Below, piece by piece: positions 18,236 through 25,827 of a stretch of 49,652 nucleotides of DNA. The position numbers were made by a program, and so were the translations under genes. Each line of letters starts with the position of its first letter. The stretch's first letter is position 1. The notes under the pieces are model-generated. The model searched no databases. It was not told where the DNA came from and saw only the letters and a program-made list of their open reading frames with translations. Origin of the DNA: Phycisphaerae bacterium (lineage in GTDB: Bacteria > Planctomycetota > Phycisphaerae > Phycisphaerales > Phycisphaeraceae); NCBI GenBank assembly GCA_030426385.1, contig JAUHYI010000032.1, positions 1 through 49,652 of the forward strand. The letters run 5' to 3'.

Positions 18236-18838
18236 TCAGTTGCCAGGCAGGTTGCGTCGCTCTGAATTCATGCGATCGATCACCTGATCGGTCAGATCCA
18301 ATTCGTCCGACGACCACAGCAATTTGCGTTGACCGATCAGGGCCAGCAACTGTTCCGGCTTTGCACCGACAAAACTCGCTTCTGGCTCTTTGAACATGAC
18401 CATGTCGTAGGCATTGTCCGTGGCGACGCGTCCAATTGTTTCCAATACTTTTCGATACAAACCTTCGATCTGCACCGCACGCATGCGATTAATCTTTTTG
18501 CCCTGATACTCACGCCAAGCGTTCAATTCGTGCAGGCCACGCTCGAGTTCTTCCAGCTTTTCTTCGTATGCCGCGCTGCCCTTGGCCAACACTTCAAGAT
18601 CGGCTTGCAGGTCTCGCAGCACGTTCTGCTTGTCGGTTTGCACCGCTTTGGCTTCCTCGGCCTTGGCCTGCATCGACGCTTCAACTTCGGTACGCTCTTC
18701 CAAACTTTCAAACACACGCTGCACATCAACCACCGCGATACGTGTGCCTTCGGCACCCCAGGCAGAATTCGTTGACAAGCTCATCACGCTCAACATCGCA
18801 CACGTTGCTATGGCCATCGTCCATCGGGAAATCATCAT
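18236..18838 (-). CDS. ompH: OmpH/Skp-family periplasmic chaperone
   Basis: A 200-aa exported protein. A signal peptide (basic MMISRW, then a hydrophobic stretch, cleavage near STNSAWGAEG) precedes a mature part starting IAVVDVQRVFESLEE, the usual Skp start. A long charged coiled-coil follows at about residues 45-130. Skp-type trimers hold outer-membrane proteins in the periplasm for BamA, which is encoded nearby. The ATG at 18838 is preferred over that at 18868 because TGGAG lies eight bases upstream. It is the first gene of the lipid A block on this strand. Confidence 0.88.
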   Translation of the reverse strand: MMISRWTMAIATCAMLSVMSLSTNSAWGAEGTRIAVVDVQRVFESLEERTEVEASMQAKAEEAKAVQTDKQNVLRDLQADLEVLAKGSAAYEEKLEELERGLHELNAWREYQGKKINRMRAVQIEGLYRKVLETIGRVATDNAYDMVMFKEPEASFVGAKPEQLLALIGQRKLLWSSDELDLTDQVIDRMNSERRNLPGN

Positions 18839-18969
18839 CGGTAAAACTCCATTTTTGTGAATTAACATCAGTGGTTAGGTTACCCCCGTTACTTATCTCT
18901 GTTGTAACACGAACGCATGTTCAATGCTACGTGGCCCCTCACTCACAGGTTCGCTAAACCAAGGAATAA

Positions 18970-19105
18970 TACCAAACCCGTTTAGGACTCGTGGGTTAGC
19001 CGTCGCTCTTGGGTGGCGCGATGACGTGTGTTTTCACTAATGTTCGCGCCGCCCAAGGGCGACGGCTAACGGGAAATCACGCGCGAGAATTTAATGGAAT
19101 CCGTA
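18970..19105. repeat. TA-flanked miniature inverted-repeat element (GTTAGCCG type)
   Basis: A 136-bp element flanked by TA. Its outer ends are imperfect inverted repeats (ATACCAAACCCGTTTAG and, reversed, ATACGGATTCCATTAAA). Inside it, GTTAGCCGTCGCTCTTGGG and CCCAAGGGCGACGGCTAAC form long complementary arms. Related copies lie at 25398-25534 and, partly, at 37514-37589 and 41560-41583. There is no coding capacity. Confidence 0.8.
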
Positions 19106-19165
19106 TAAGTCGGGATTGAAAGGGCAGCGTGCTGGGGGCAAACTCAGGTAAAACGCCGAGAAAGC

Positions 19166-19208
19166 GTGTGTGTGTGGGGCGTGTGTGGGGGGGGGGGAGT
19201 GGGGGGGG
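19166..19208. repeat. G/C tract abutting the pdhB stop
   Basis: On the plus strand, GT repeats lead into runs of eleven and eight G. On the pdhB strand, the TAA stop is followed immediately by C8, then ACT, then a longer C-run and CA repeats. The RNA would be C-rich and nearly free of G, which resembles a Rho-loading site (inference). Confidence 0.8.
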
Positions 19209-20261
19209 TTAGGCGTTGTAGGTCACAGCGCGAATTGCTTCAGCCACTTTTTTGGCATGGGGTAGCATTGCTGCTTCGAGATGTTTGGCATACGGAGCAG
19301 GCACATCGTCGTTGTTCACCACGATCACCTTGTTGTCCAGATCATCGAGGGCCAGGTCATACGTCTGCTTGGCCACTTCCGAACCGATCGACGCGAACGG
19401 CCACGATTGATCCACCACCACGCAGTAACTCGTCTTGCGCACCGACTTGATCACAGTATCCATATCCAGTGGCCGTACCGTGCGCATGTTGATCACTTCG
19501 CAATCGATGCCTTCTTCTTCCAACGCCTCAGCCGCTTCCAGGGCAAAATGCAGGGCTCGGCCAAACGTGACCACCGTGCAATCATCGCCCGGCTTGACGA
19601 TCTCTGCCTTGCCAAACGGGATCGTAAAATCGGCATCGTCTTCCGGTAACGGTGGTGCCCATCGGCCACCCGACAGATAGCGTGAAAAATCCTTGTCGCC
19701 ACGTGCGCCCGCACCCAGCATGCGTTCGGATTCCAGGTTAAACACCGGGTCGTCATCACGGATGGCCGTCTTCAACAAACCCTTGGCATCGCGTGGCGTC
19801 GCAGGAATGGCAATTTTCAAGCCCGGCACCTGACTGAACATCGACTCGACGCACCATGAATGCGTTGAGCCCAATTGGCCGCCTGCCCCGTTGTTGCCAC
19901 GGAACACGGCAGGACAGCCGAATTGTCCGCCTGACATATACAACATTTTCGGCGCGTTGTTGATGATCTGGTCGGCCGCGACCAAGCAGAAAGACCACGA
20001 CATAAATTCAATGATCGGCCGTAGCCCATACATCGCCGCACCCACGCCGAGCCCGGAAAACGCAGTCTCGGAAATTGGCGAATCCACCACCCGCCGAGGC
20101 CCGAACTCGTCGAGCATGCCCTTGGACACTTTGTACGCGCCGTTGTATTGCGCTACTTCTTCGCCCATCAGGAAAATGCGATCGTCTTGTCGCATCTCCT
20201 CGTTCATCGCCTCACGCAGGGCGTCACGGAATTCCAATTTTCGATCGGTGGTGCTTACCAT
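19209..20261 (-). CDS. pdhB: Pyruvate dehydrogenase E1 component, beta subunit
   Basis: A 350-aa transketolase-like beta subunit of the thiamine diphosphate dependent 2-oxoacid dehydrogenase E1. Visible are LMGEEVAQYNGAYKVSKGM with the conserved Glu that activates the cofactor, DSPISETAFSGLGVGAAM, and the C-terminal transketolase domain (INMRTVRPLDMDTV). It pairs with PdhA to decarboxylate pyruvate and acetylate the lipoyl domain of E2. The open frame reaches 20378, but the ATG at 20261 begins at the conserved part; the extension lies over the preceding small gene. No E2 or E3 gene is in the window. Confidence 0.93.
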   Translation of the reverse strand: MVSTTDRKLEFRDALREAMNEEMRQDDRIFLMGEEVAQYNGAYKVSKGMLDEFGPRRVVDSPISETAFSGLGVGAAMYGLRPIIEFMSWSFCLVAADQIINNAPKMLYMSGGQFGCPAVFRGNNGAGGQLGSTHSWCVESMFSQVPGLKIAIPATPRDAKGLLKTAIRDDDPVFNLESERMLGAGARGDKDFSRYLSGGRWAPPLPEDDADFTIPFGKAEIVKPGDDCTVVTFGRALHFALEAAEALEEEGIDCEVINMRTVRPLDMDTVIKSVRKTSYCVVVDQSWPFASIGSEVAKQTYDLALDDLDNKVIVVNNDDVPAPYAKHLEAAMLPHAKKVAEAIRAVTYNA

Positions 20262-20310
20262 AAAAACAATCCAATTAACTAAAATAATAGTATTAACAAA
20301 CCGCTGTTCG

Positions 20311-20517
20311 TTACTGTCCTCGTACAGGCGTAGAATCAGAACCGTGAATTTCACGTTCGATGTTCCCTGTTGAAACATACGTCACGCCATGCTCCCGATC
20401 GGCAGTCTCACCTTTTTTCAGGTCCTCGACAATCGCATCCAAATCATAGTTAAATCGCTGTGCATGCTCATCACGCACGCGTCGTACTTCGGTCACGATG
20501 GGATCAGTCTTTTTCAT
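20311..20517 (-). CDS. Small antitoxin-like protein paired with PIN protein
   Basis: A 68-aa acidic protein starting MKKTDPIVTEVRRVRDEHAQ, followed by RFNYDLDAIVEDLKKGE. Proteins of this form are commonly found next to PIN-domain genes and are treated as their presumed antitoxins. The ATG at 20517 overlaps the end of the PIN gene by 14 bp and has GGGAG eight bases upstream. Toxin-first order and translational overlap suggest coupled expression. It ends 49 bp before pdhB. The antitoxin role is inferred from context, not from a DNA-binding motif. Confidence 0.72.
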   Translation of the reverse strand: MKKTDPIVTEVRRVRDEHAQRFNYDLDAIVEDLKKGETADREHGVTYVSTGNIEREIHGSDSTPVRGQ

Positions 20518-20986
20518 CGATTCGCTCCCATAAAACATCCGGCGTGCAAATCACCAACGCTTGGCAACCACATGCAATCAACGTGTCGTCGATGCGATGG
20601 AAAATCGACGGATTGACCAGGTGTTTGAAATTCCATGTGACCAATGTATCCATCTCGTGGGCGGCCGCGATGCCGATGTGCAACGCGTCCTCAGGTACGG
20701 TTTCGGGCACCACTCGATTTTCCAACAGTTGCCGGGCAACCCGCGTCGCCAATGGTGTAATTTCCAAATGTGTCACCACATTCAATTTTTCCAGCCGGGC
20801 TTTGGCTGCCTCCGGATCACCGGCCGCGGCTTCCTGTCGAACCAACCGTGATGCAAACAATGCATCGTGATCAATGGCCCAATCCCACCACTCACGCGTG
20901 ATTTCCTGTCGGGCTGCCACGATCAGGTCCCTACTGGGCGCGGCGGTCAAATAACTGATGGCTGATGTTTCAACGTATATTTTCAC
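20504..20986 (-). CDS. PIN-domain protein (VapC-like ribonuclease toxin)
   Basis: A 160-aa PIN-fold protein. The acidic metal-binding positions appear as YVETS at the start, a mid-protein RQEAAAGD, EDALHIGIAAAHEMD and TWNFKHL, matching the VapC-type pattern with Glu replacing the first Asp. Such proteins cleave RNA and are held inactive by the cognate antitoxin. The GTG start has GGAAGG seven bases upstream. It begins 28 bp after pdhA and overlaps the antitoxin-like gene, so the pair sits inside what is otherwise a pdhA-pdhB operon. Alternative: a PIN protein with a role outside toxin-antitoxin systems. Confidence 0.82.
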   Translation of the reverse strand: MKIYVETSAISYLTAAPSRDLIVAARQEITREWWDWAIDHDALFASRLVRQEAAAGDPEAAKARLEKLNVVTHLEITPLATRVARQLLENRVVPETVPEDALHIGIAAAHEMDTLVTWNFKHLVNPSIFHRIDDTLIACGCQALVICTPDVLWERIDEKD

Positions 20987-21014
20987 CGGTCAGCCTTCCG
21001 CAATCCACCCCGCC

Positions 21015-22148
21015 TCATGCAAAATCCGGATTCGGCTCACCCTTCTTGTGCTGCGGGTCGAATGGATTCACGTACACATCCGTGAACAGTTCTTCCAACG
21101 GCGTGTCGGGTGATTCGTCCGCGAATTTCACGGCTTCCATCGCTTGCTGTTTGGCTTGATTGTCCAGATCGTCGATCTGTTCCTGGGTTGCTTGCTTCGT
21201 GTCGATCAGGTCTTCAACCAGTCGCAGGATCGGATCGATTGAGCCGTCCTTTTTCATCTGGTCGTACACCTTTTTGTCGCGATATTTCTGCGGGTCCGAC
21301 ATCGAATGGCCCATGTAGCGATCGGTGACCACATTGATAAAACATGGCCCGCCCTTGTCTTGGTCAAACCCTTGGGCTTTGCTTGTGCTGCCTCGGGTGA
21401 GTTCGACTTGTCGCGAAAAACAATCGTAGGTGTCCATCACGTCCATGCCATTGCATTCGTCGTAACGCATGCCATAGGCGTCGGCTTTGGCTTTCATGTT
21501 GTCCGAACCGGCGGTCCCGCGATGAATGGCCGTGCCCATCGAATAGCCGTTGTTTTCCAGCACGTAAATCACCGGCAGATTCCAGATCGCCGCGATGTTC
21601 ATCGATTCATGGAACGCGCCCTGATTGAGGGCACCGTCGCCGAGATAGCACAGGGCGACCTTGTCTTCACGGTTGTATTGAATGGCGAATCCCAGGCCGG
21701 CACCGAGTGGGCATTGTCCGCCGACGATCGCGTGTCCGCCGAACATGGCGTTAGGCTTGTCGAACATGTGCATCGACCCGCCCTTGCCCTTGGCACAGCC
21801 GGTGATCTTGCCATACATCTCAGCCATACAGGCGTTGGGATCCATGCCGCGTGCCAGCGCGTGGCCGTGGTCACGGTAGGCGGTGACGATGGGGTCATCC
21901 TGATTCAACGCATAAATCGAGCCGACGGCCGTGGCTTCCTGGCCGATATAGATGTGGCAGAATCCGCCGATTTTGGTTTGGGTGTAGCTCTGGGCGCAGC
22001 GCTCTTCGAACCGGCGGATCAACATCATGCGGCCAAGCATGTCCAGCTTTTGCTGGGGCGATAGAGCATCGGATGCTCGGATCGCTTGGGGGGCTTGTTT
22101 TGATTTCGTAGACTTCGTCGACATAGGCTGATCAGTCGCGGTACTCAT
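21015..22148 (-). CDS. pdhA: Pyruvate dehydrogenase E1 component, alpha subunit
   Basis: A 377-aa thiamine diphosphate binding alpha subunit of the 2-oxoacid dehydrogenase E1. The cofactor motif is GDGALNQGAFHESMNIAA, ending in LENNGYSMGT. Other conserved parts are YRDHGHALARG, the GKGGSMHMF loop, and the phosphorylation-loop-like region DRYMGHSMSDPQKYR. The open frame reaches 22202 through a G-rich tract, but the ATG at 22148 (MSTATDQP) is the likelier start. The first 35 residues are a Lys/Thr/Ser-rich tail. pdhB follows after two inserted small genes. Confidence 0.93.
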   Translation of the reverse strand: MSTATDQPMSTKSTKSKQAPQAIRASDALSPQQKLDMLGRMMLIRRFEERCAQSYTQTKIGGFCHIYIGQEATAVGSIYALNQDDPIVTAYRDHGHALARGMDPNACMAEMYGKITGCAKGKGGSMHMFDKPNAMFGGHAIVGGQCPLGAGLGFAIQYNREDKVALCYLGDGALNQGAFHESMNIAAIWNLPVIYVLENNGYSMGTAIHRGTAGSDNMKAKADAYGMRYDECNGMDVMDTYDCFSRQVELTRGSTSKAQGFDQDKGGPCFINVVTDRYMGHSMSDPQKYRDKKVYDQMKKDGSIDPILRLVEDLIDTKQATQEQIDDLDNQAKQQAMEAVKFADESPDTPLEELFTDVYVNPFDPQHKKGEPNPDFA

Positions 22149-22178
22149 AAGCGGTTCTCGCGTAACAGTAAAAAAATC

Positions 22179-22331
22179 ACACCCCCCCACATTACCCCCC
22201 ACATACCCTTCACATTACCCCCCATATACCCTTCACATTATCCCTCCACGCATTGCACCCCACGTGTTTTACCCTTCCACATGTTATCCCTCCGGCATTA
22301 TGCCCCACGATTACCCCAATAATCGTTACCC
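22179..22331. repeat. Degenerate C-rich tandem array
   Basis: About ten imperfect units built on CCCCCCACATTA, for example ACATTACCCCCC then TACCCTTCACATTACC. They become more diverged towards bamA (TTATCCCTCC, ATTATGCCCC). On the pdhA sense strand the array is G-rich. It looks like an old array of the same tract seen at other gene ends in the window. Confidence 0.7.
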
Positions 22332-22819
22332 TCACAATCTTTCGGCGTTATCCACACGCATTATTTTAGTCCCCAAATAGCTCCCCGATCTCTCGTGTGG
22401 GTTCCCGGCCTTGATCCCGGCGTCCGGCCTGACTGACCTGAAACGATCCCTCGCTGCCAGGTCCGATAACCGAAGTTGGGTCGGGGCGAGCTGATGGGTC
22501 GATGTTGGGCTATCTAAACGGATCGACTGGCGGACCTGTCAAGTTTAGGGTCACAGCGCGTCGGCGGCAAGTATCACCATCTATATAGCTATACAGACGG
22601 CCCGGGCAGCCCAATGGGTGTAAATTTCGCGAGCGATCAGTCTGGACGGCGATTTGTATGCACTGATGCCAAACGAGGGATGGGGTGGAAAGCAGCCAGT
22701 CACTTTGCCGGTCATGTTACGGGCCACATTGCAGGCCCTGTTTCAGGCCATGTTGAGGCGACGCGTGGGTTCGGCCGGGTCGCATGAGTGCGAAGCGGCG
22801 ACAGGTCGGCTGCGGCGTG
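22332..22819. other. Intergenic region between divergent pdhA and bamA
   Basis: About 490 bases without a credible gene; the open frames here are short and of biased composition. The promoters of pdhA (minus) and bamA (plus) should lie in it. The AT-rich stretch CTATATAGCTATACAG at about 22581-22596 is the only clear candidate, without convincing -35/-10 spacing. No RNA gene was recognised. Confidence 0.4.
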
Positions 22820-22884
22820 CGGGGGATGTGGGGGGATGTGTGTGGGGGTGAAGTGGGTAGAGATAATGTGGGGGGGTGGGGGAG
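22820..22884. repeat. G-tract cluster upstream of bamA
   Basis: Runs of five to seven G separated by ATGT, TGTGT, TGAAGT and AATGT on the bamA sense strand. There are at least four runs of three or more G within 65 bases, enough for a G-quadruplex. It lies about 110 bp upstream of the bamA start. Confidence 0.75.
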
Positions 22885-22990
22885 TCGCGAGTCGGTGCGT
22901 GGTCGATTACACTGGCCGTTTTCCGCGTCAGGGCGATTTTGGTCCAATATTTTTGGTCATGGGGCATGGTGGGGCATCAAGGGGCATTGA

Positions 22991-25354
22991 GTGTCTAATC
23001 GGTTACGACAACTATTTCTATGGCTGATCATCGGTGGGGGCTGGGCAGCGGGGATACTCGCCAGCACGCCGGTTCATGGGCAGGGGTTGGATTTACGCGA
23101 TCGGCCGGTCAGTGATGTGCGCATCAGCGGGTTGGTGCAGGTCAGCGAGCAATTGGTACGCAACCAGATCCGCATTCGACCCGGCGAGCCATACAACCCG
23201 CGCACCGTGGAACAGGACATCGTGCGCATCACACACCTGGGCGGATTCAACGCCGTCAATGCGCGGGTTGAGCCACAGGCTGATGGCACGGTGATTTTGA
23301 CGTATGTGGTTGAGGAGCAGGCCCTGATCGCTGACGTGCAGGTGGTGGGCAATAAAAAATTGACGGACCAGGAATTGTTGGGCATGGCATTGCTGCGGCC
23401 GAACGATCCGATGGATCCGTTTCTGATCGAAAAAGCGATCCAGACGATGAAAGACGCCTACGAACGGGCGGGCTATTTTCTGGTGGACATCAACGTGGAT
23501 CAGGAAGTGCGCGAGCAGAATATTTTGCTGTTCAAAGTGCGCGAAGGGCCACGTGTGCGAATCAAAGCTTTTCGATTTGAAGGCAATGATGCGTTCACGG
23601 TCAAGCAGATCAAAAGCCAGATCAAATCGAAAAAGCAATTGTTCCTGTTGCGTGCTGGCGAATTGAATCGCGAAGCGCTGGCACAGGATGCGGCGCGGGT
23701 GCGTGATTTTTATCGTGATCGTGGCTACCTCGATGCCCAGGTCGGCCGACGTATTGATTTATCGCCGAATCAGACCGACGCGGTGGTGACGTTTTTGATC
23801 GATGAAGGCGTGGAGTATCGGGTGGGCAATATCGTGTTCGAAGGTAACACGTTGTTTCACGAGGAAGACCTGCGTCAGGCGATGGTGTTGAAAATTGGCG
23901 ATCCATTTTCGACCCGCAAGTCCGATGCGTCTGCCAAAGAAATCACCAATCTGTACGGGCATTTAGGATTCATCGAAACGCGAGCCCGGATCAATCACCA
24001 GTTCTATGAAGATCAACCGCTGGTGGATTTGCTGGTGCGATTGAATGAAGGATTGCCGTATCTGGTGGGCAAAATGAGCGTGCGTGGGAATCGCTTGACG
24101 CAGGACAAAGTGATTCTGCATCAGATTCGCGGGATGCAACCGGGCCGGCCGTTCGATCGAGCGGGCTACGAATGGACCGAGCGACGTCTGCGCGAATCGA
24201 GCTTGTTTTCCGATGCGAAGGTGACGATCCTGGGCGAAGTTGGCGATGAATATCGCGACGTGCTGGTGGAAATTACCGAAGCGGAAACAGGGTCGGTGAG
24301 TTTCGGGGCCGGCGTGAGTTCGGATGCCGGCGTGGTCGGTGCGATCGAACTGACACAGCGCAATTTCAACATCACGGACTACCCGGAAACGTTCAAGGAA
24401 TTTATTTCGGGCAAGGCGTTTCGCGGTGCGGGTCAGTATTTTTCGATCAACCTGCAACCGGGTGCAGAGCGTAGTTTGTACTCGGTGAATTTCCGTGAGC
24501 CATACCTGTTGGAATCGAATTTGTTTTTAGACACGCGGGCATTCTTTTTCGATCGTGAACGCAGCGACTACGATGAAAAGCGGTTCGGCACATCCATCGG
24601 CATCGGCCAACGGTTTGGCGATCACTGGTCGATCGCCGGTCGCATGCGTTACGAAAAAATCAACATCGCGGATTTGGCAGCCGATGCCACAATGGATGTG
24701 ATTGATGTGCAAGGCAAGAGTACGCTGTCGTCGATGGGGATTTCGACGACACGCGATACGACGGATAGCCGAATATTCCCGACCTCAGGCAGTCGCATCA
24801 GTCTGGATGTGGATCGATTCGGTGCGCTGACCGGCGATTATGATTTCACGAAAATCGAATTGGGGTATCGCAAATACTGGACGGTTGACGAGGATTTTTT
24901 CGGGCGCAAGACCGTATTTTCAACGCGGATCAGTGTGGGTTACATTCCGGAATCAAACGAATCACCGGTGTTTGAACGGTTTTATGCCGGCGGTCACCGG
25001 ACGTTTCGCGGTTTCGATTTCCGAGGTGTGGGGCCTCGCGGGAGGGTGCCAGTCAGAGGCCCTCAAAGTATCAGTGAGGATTCGGTCGGCGGTGACTGGA
25101 TGTTCCTGATGAGTTTTGAATACAACTATCCGATCTATCAAGAGCTGATCCGTGGCGTGGTGTTTACCGATACGGGCACGATTCAGGATGACTTTGGCAT
25201 GGATCAATATCGCGTGGCCGTGGGTGCGGGCATTCGACTGGTACTGCCGATTTTCGGGCGTGCTCCGTTGGCATTGGATTTTGCCATTCCAATTCTTGAA
25301 GAAGAAGGCGACCAATCGGAGTTGATCAGTTTCGACTTCGCGGTGCCGTTTTAA
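22991..25354 (+). CDS. bamA: Outer membrane protein assembly factor BamA
   Basis: A 787-aa Omp85 protein that folds and inserts beta-barrel proteins into the outer membrane. A signal peptide (MSNRLRQLF, a hydrophobic stretch, cleavage near PVHGQG) precedes several POTRA domains. Entries such as ISGLVQVSEQLVRNQI, VQVVGNKKLTDQELLG, FRFEGNDAFTVKQI, IVFEGNTLFHEEDL and MSVRGNRLTQDKVI imply five. The barrel begins near residue 430; GHRTFRGFDFRGVGPRG resembles the conserved L6 VRGF-type motif, and the protein ends in Phe. Its length is close to the family norm. The GTG start has AAGGGG just upstream. The ompH and lpx genes lie nearby but are separated from it by the pdh genes. Confidence 0.95.
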   Translation: MSNRLRQLFLWLIIGGGWAAGILASTPVHGQGLDLRDRPVSDVRISGLVQVSEQLVRNQIRIRPGEPYNPRTVEQDIVRITHLGGFNAVNARVEPQADGTVILTYVVEEQALIADVQVVGNKKLTDQELLGMALLRPNDPMDPFLIEKAIQTMKDAYERAGYFLVDINVDQEVREQNILLFKVREGPRVRIKAFRFEGNDAFTVKQIKSQIKSKKQLFLLRAGELNREALAQDAARVRDFYRDRGYLDAQVGRRIDLSPNQTDAVVTFLIDEGVEYRVGNIVFEGNTLFHEEDLRQAMVLKIGDPFSTRKSDASAKEITNLYGHLGFIETRARINHQFYEDQPLVDLLVRLNEGLPYLVGKMSVRGNRLTQDKVILHQIRGMQPGRPFDRAGYEWTERRLRESSLFSDAKVTILGEVGDEYRDVLVEITEAETGSVSFGAGVSSDAGVVGAIELTQRNFNITDYPETFKEFISGKAFRGAGQYFSINLQPGAERSLYSVNFREPYLLESNLFLDTRAFFFDRERSDYDEKRFGTSIGIGQRFGDHWSIAGRMRYEKINIADLAADATMDVIDVQGKSTLSSMGISTTRDTTDSRIFPTSGSRISLDVDRFGALTGDYDFTKIELGYRKYWTVDEDFFGRKTVFSTRISVGYIPESNESPVFERFYAGGHRTFRGFDFRGVGPRGRVPVRGPQSISEDSVGGDWMFLMSFEYNYPIYQELIRGVVFTDTGTIQDDFGMDQYRVAVGAGIRLVLPIFGRAPLALDFAIPILEEEGDQSELISFDFAVPF

Positions 25355-25397
25355 GTTTCAGTCCACAACCGGCCGCGATCACGCCAGCAACAAATCA

Positions 25398-25534
25398 GAC
25401 CAATCCCGCTTAGAACGGGTGGGTTAGCCGCCGCCTTTATGGCGGCGCGTCGGCCTATGTTTATCGCACGTTTCGCGCCGCCCAAGGGCAGCGGCTAACG
25501 GGAAAGCACGCATGAGAATTTAATGGAATGCGTA
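25398..25534. repeat. Miniature inverted-repeat element (GTTAGCCG type), copy 2
   Basis: A 137-bp relative of the element at 18970-19105. The same GGGTTAGCCGCCGCC arm and the reversed GCCGCCCAAGGGCAGCGG arm are present, and the right end (GAGAATTTAATGGAATGCG) ends in TA at 25533. The left TA has changed to GA. It lies between bamA and the tRNA-derived direct repeat and could act as a transcription barrier after bamA. Confidence 0.75.
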
Positions 25535-25579
25535 TCAGCCAACAGCCAGCCGCAAGCCGATCAAGAAAAGGTCAAGCCA

Positions 25580-25623
25580 AATCGGGGTGACAGGATTTGA
25601 ACCTGCGGCCTCTTCGTCCCGAA
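25580..25623 (-). repeat. 44-bp direct repeat of tRNA-Pro 3' half (left attachment-like site)
   Basis: Bases 25580-25623 are identical to 28558-28601, which span the discriminator base, acceptor 3' strand, T-arm, variable region, anticodon 3' stem and part of the anticodon loop of tRNA-Pro. The match stops in the anticodon loop, and what follows (AACAATGGTTGAGC) is not tRNA. This is the expected form of the distal attachment site left by site-specific integration into a tRNA gene. Confidence 0.85.
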
Positions 25624-25827
25624 ACAATGGTTGAGCTGCACCGCCACCGTTTAAATTACAACACAATACAAAACTGTAAAAAATCGTCGCGGGGTGTTTC
25701 TTCGTCCGATGTGTTGCGGATTCGTCTCGTTATGTAGTGCAAGCTTCAAGCTTCGGCCACTAACGATAATACCTCCGAACCATACCTGCGAGTCAAGCAG
25801 TTGGCTGATATGAAAAAGGCTGATGGG

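Noticed and set aside
21306..22064. 252-codon open frame opposite pdhA
   Set aside because: Antisense shadow. pdhA is unmistakable on the other strand.
22654..23027. Small frames upstream of bamA
   Set aside because: They translate G-tract DNA (Gly/Val/Trp-rich) or overlap the bamA start; no start signals.
25580..25623. A second tRNA gene
   Set aside because: Only the 3' half of tRNA-Pro is present; the D-arm and 5' acceptor strand are missing, so no cloverleaf can form.
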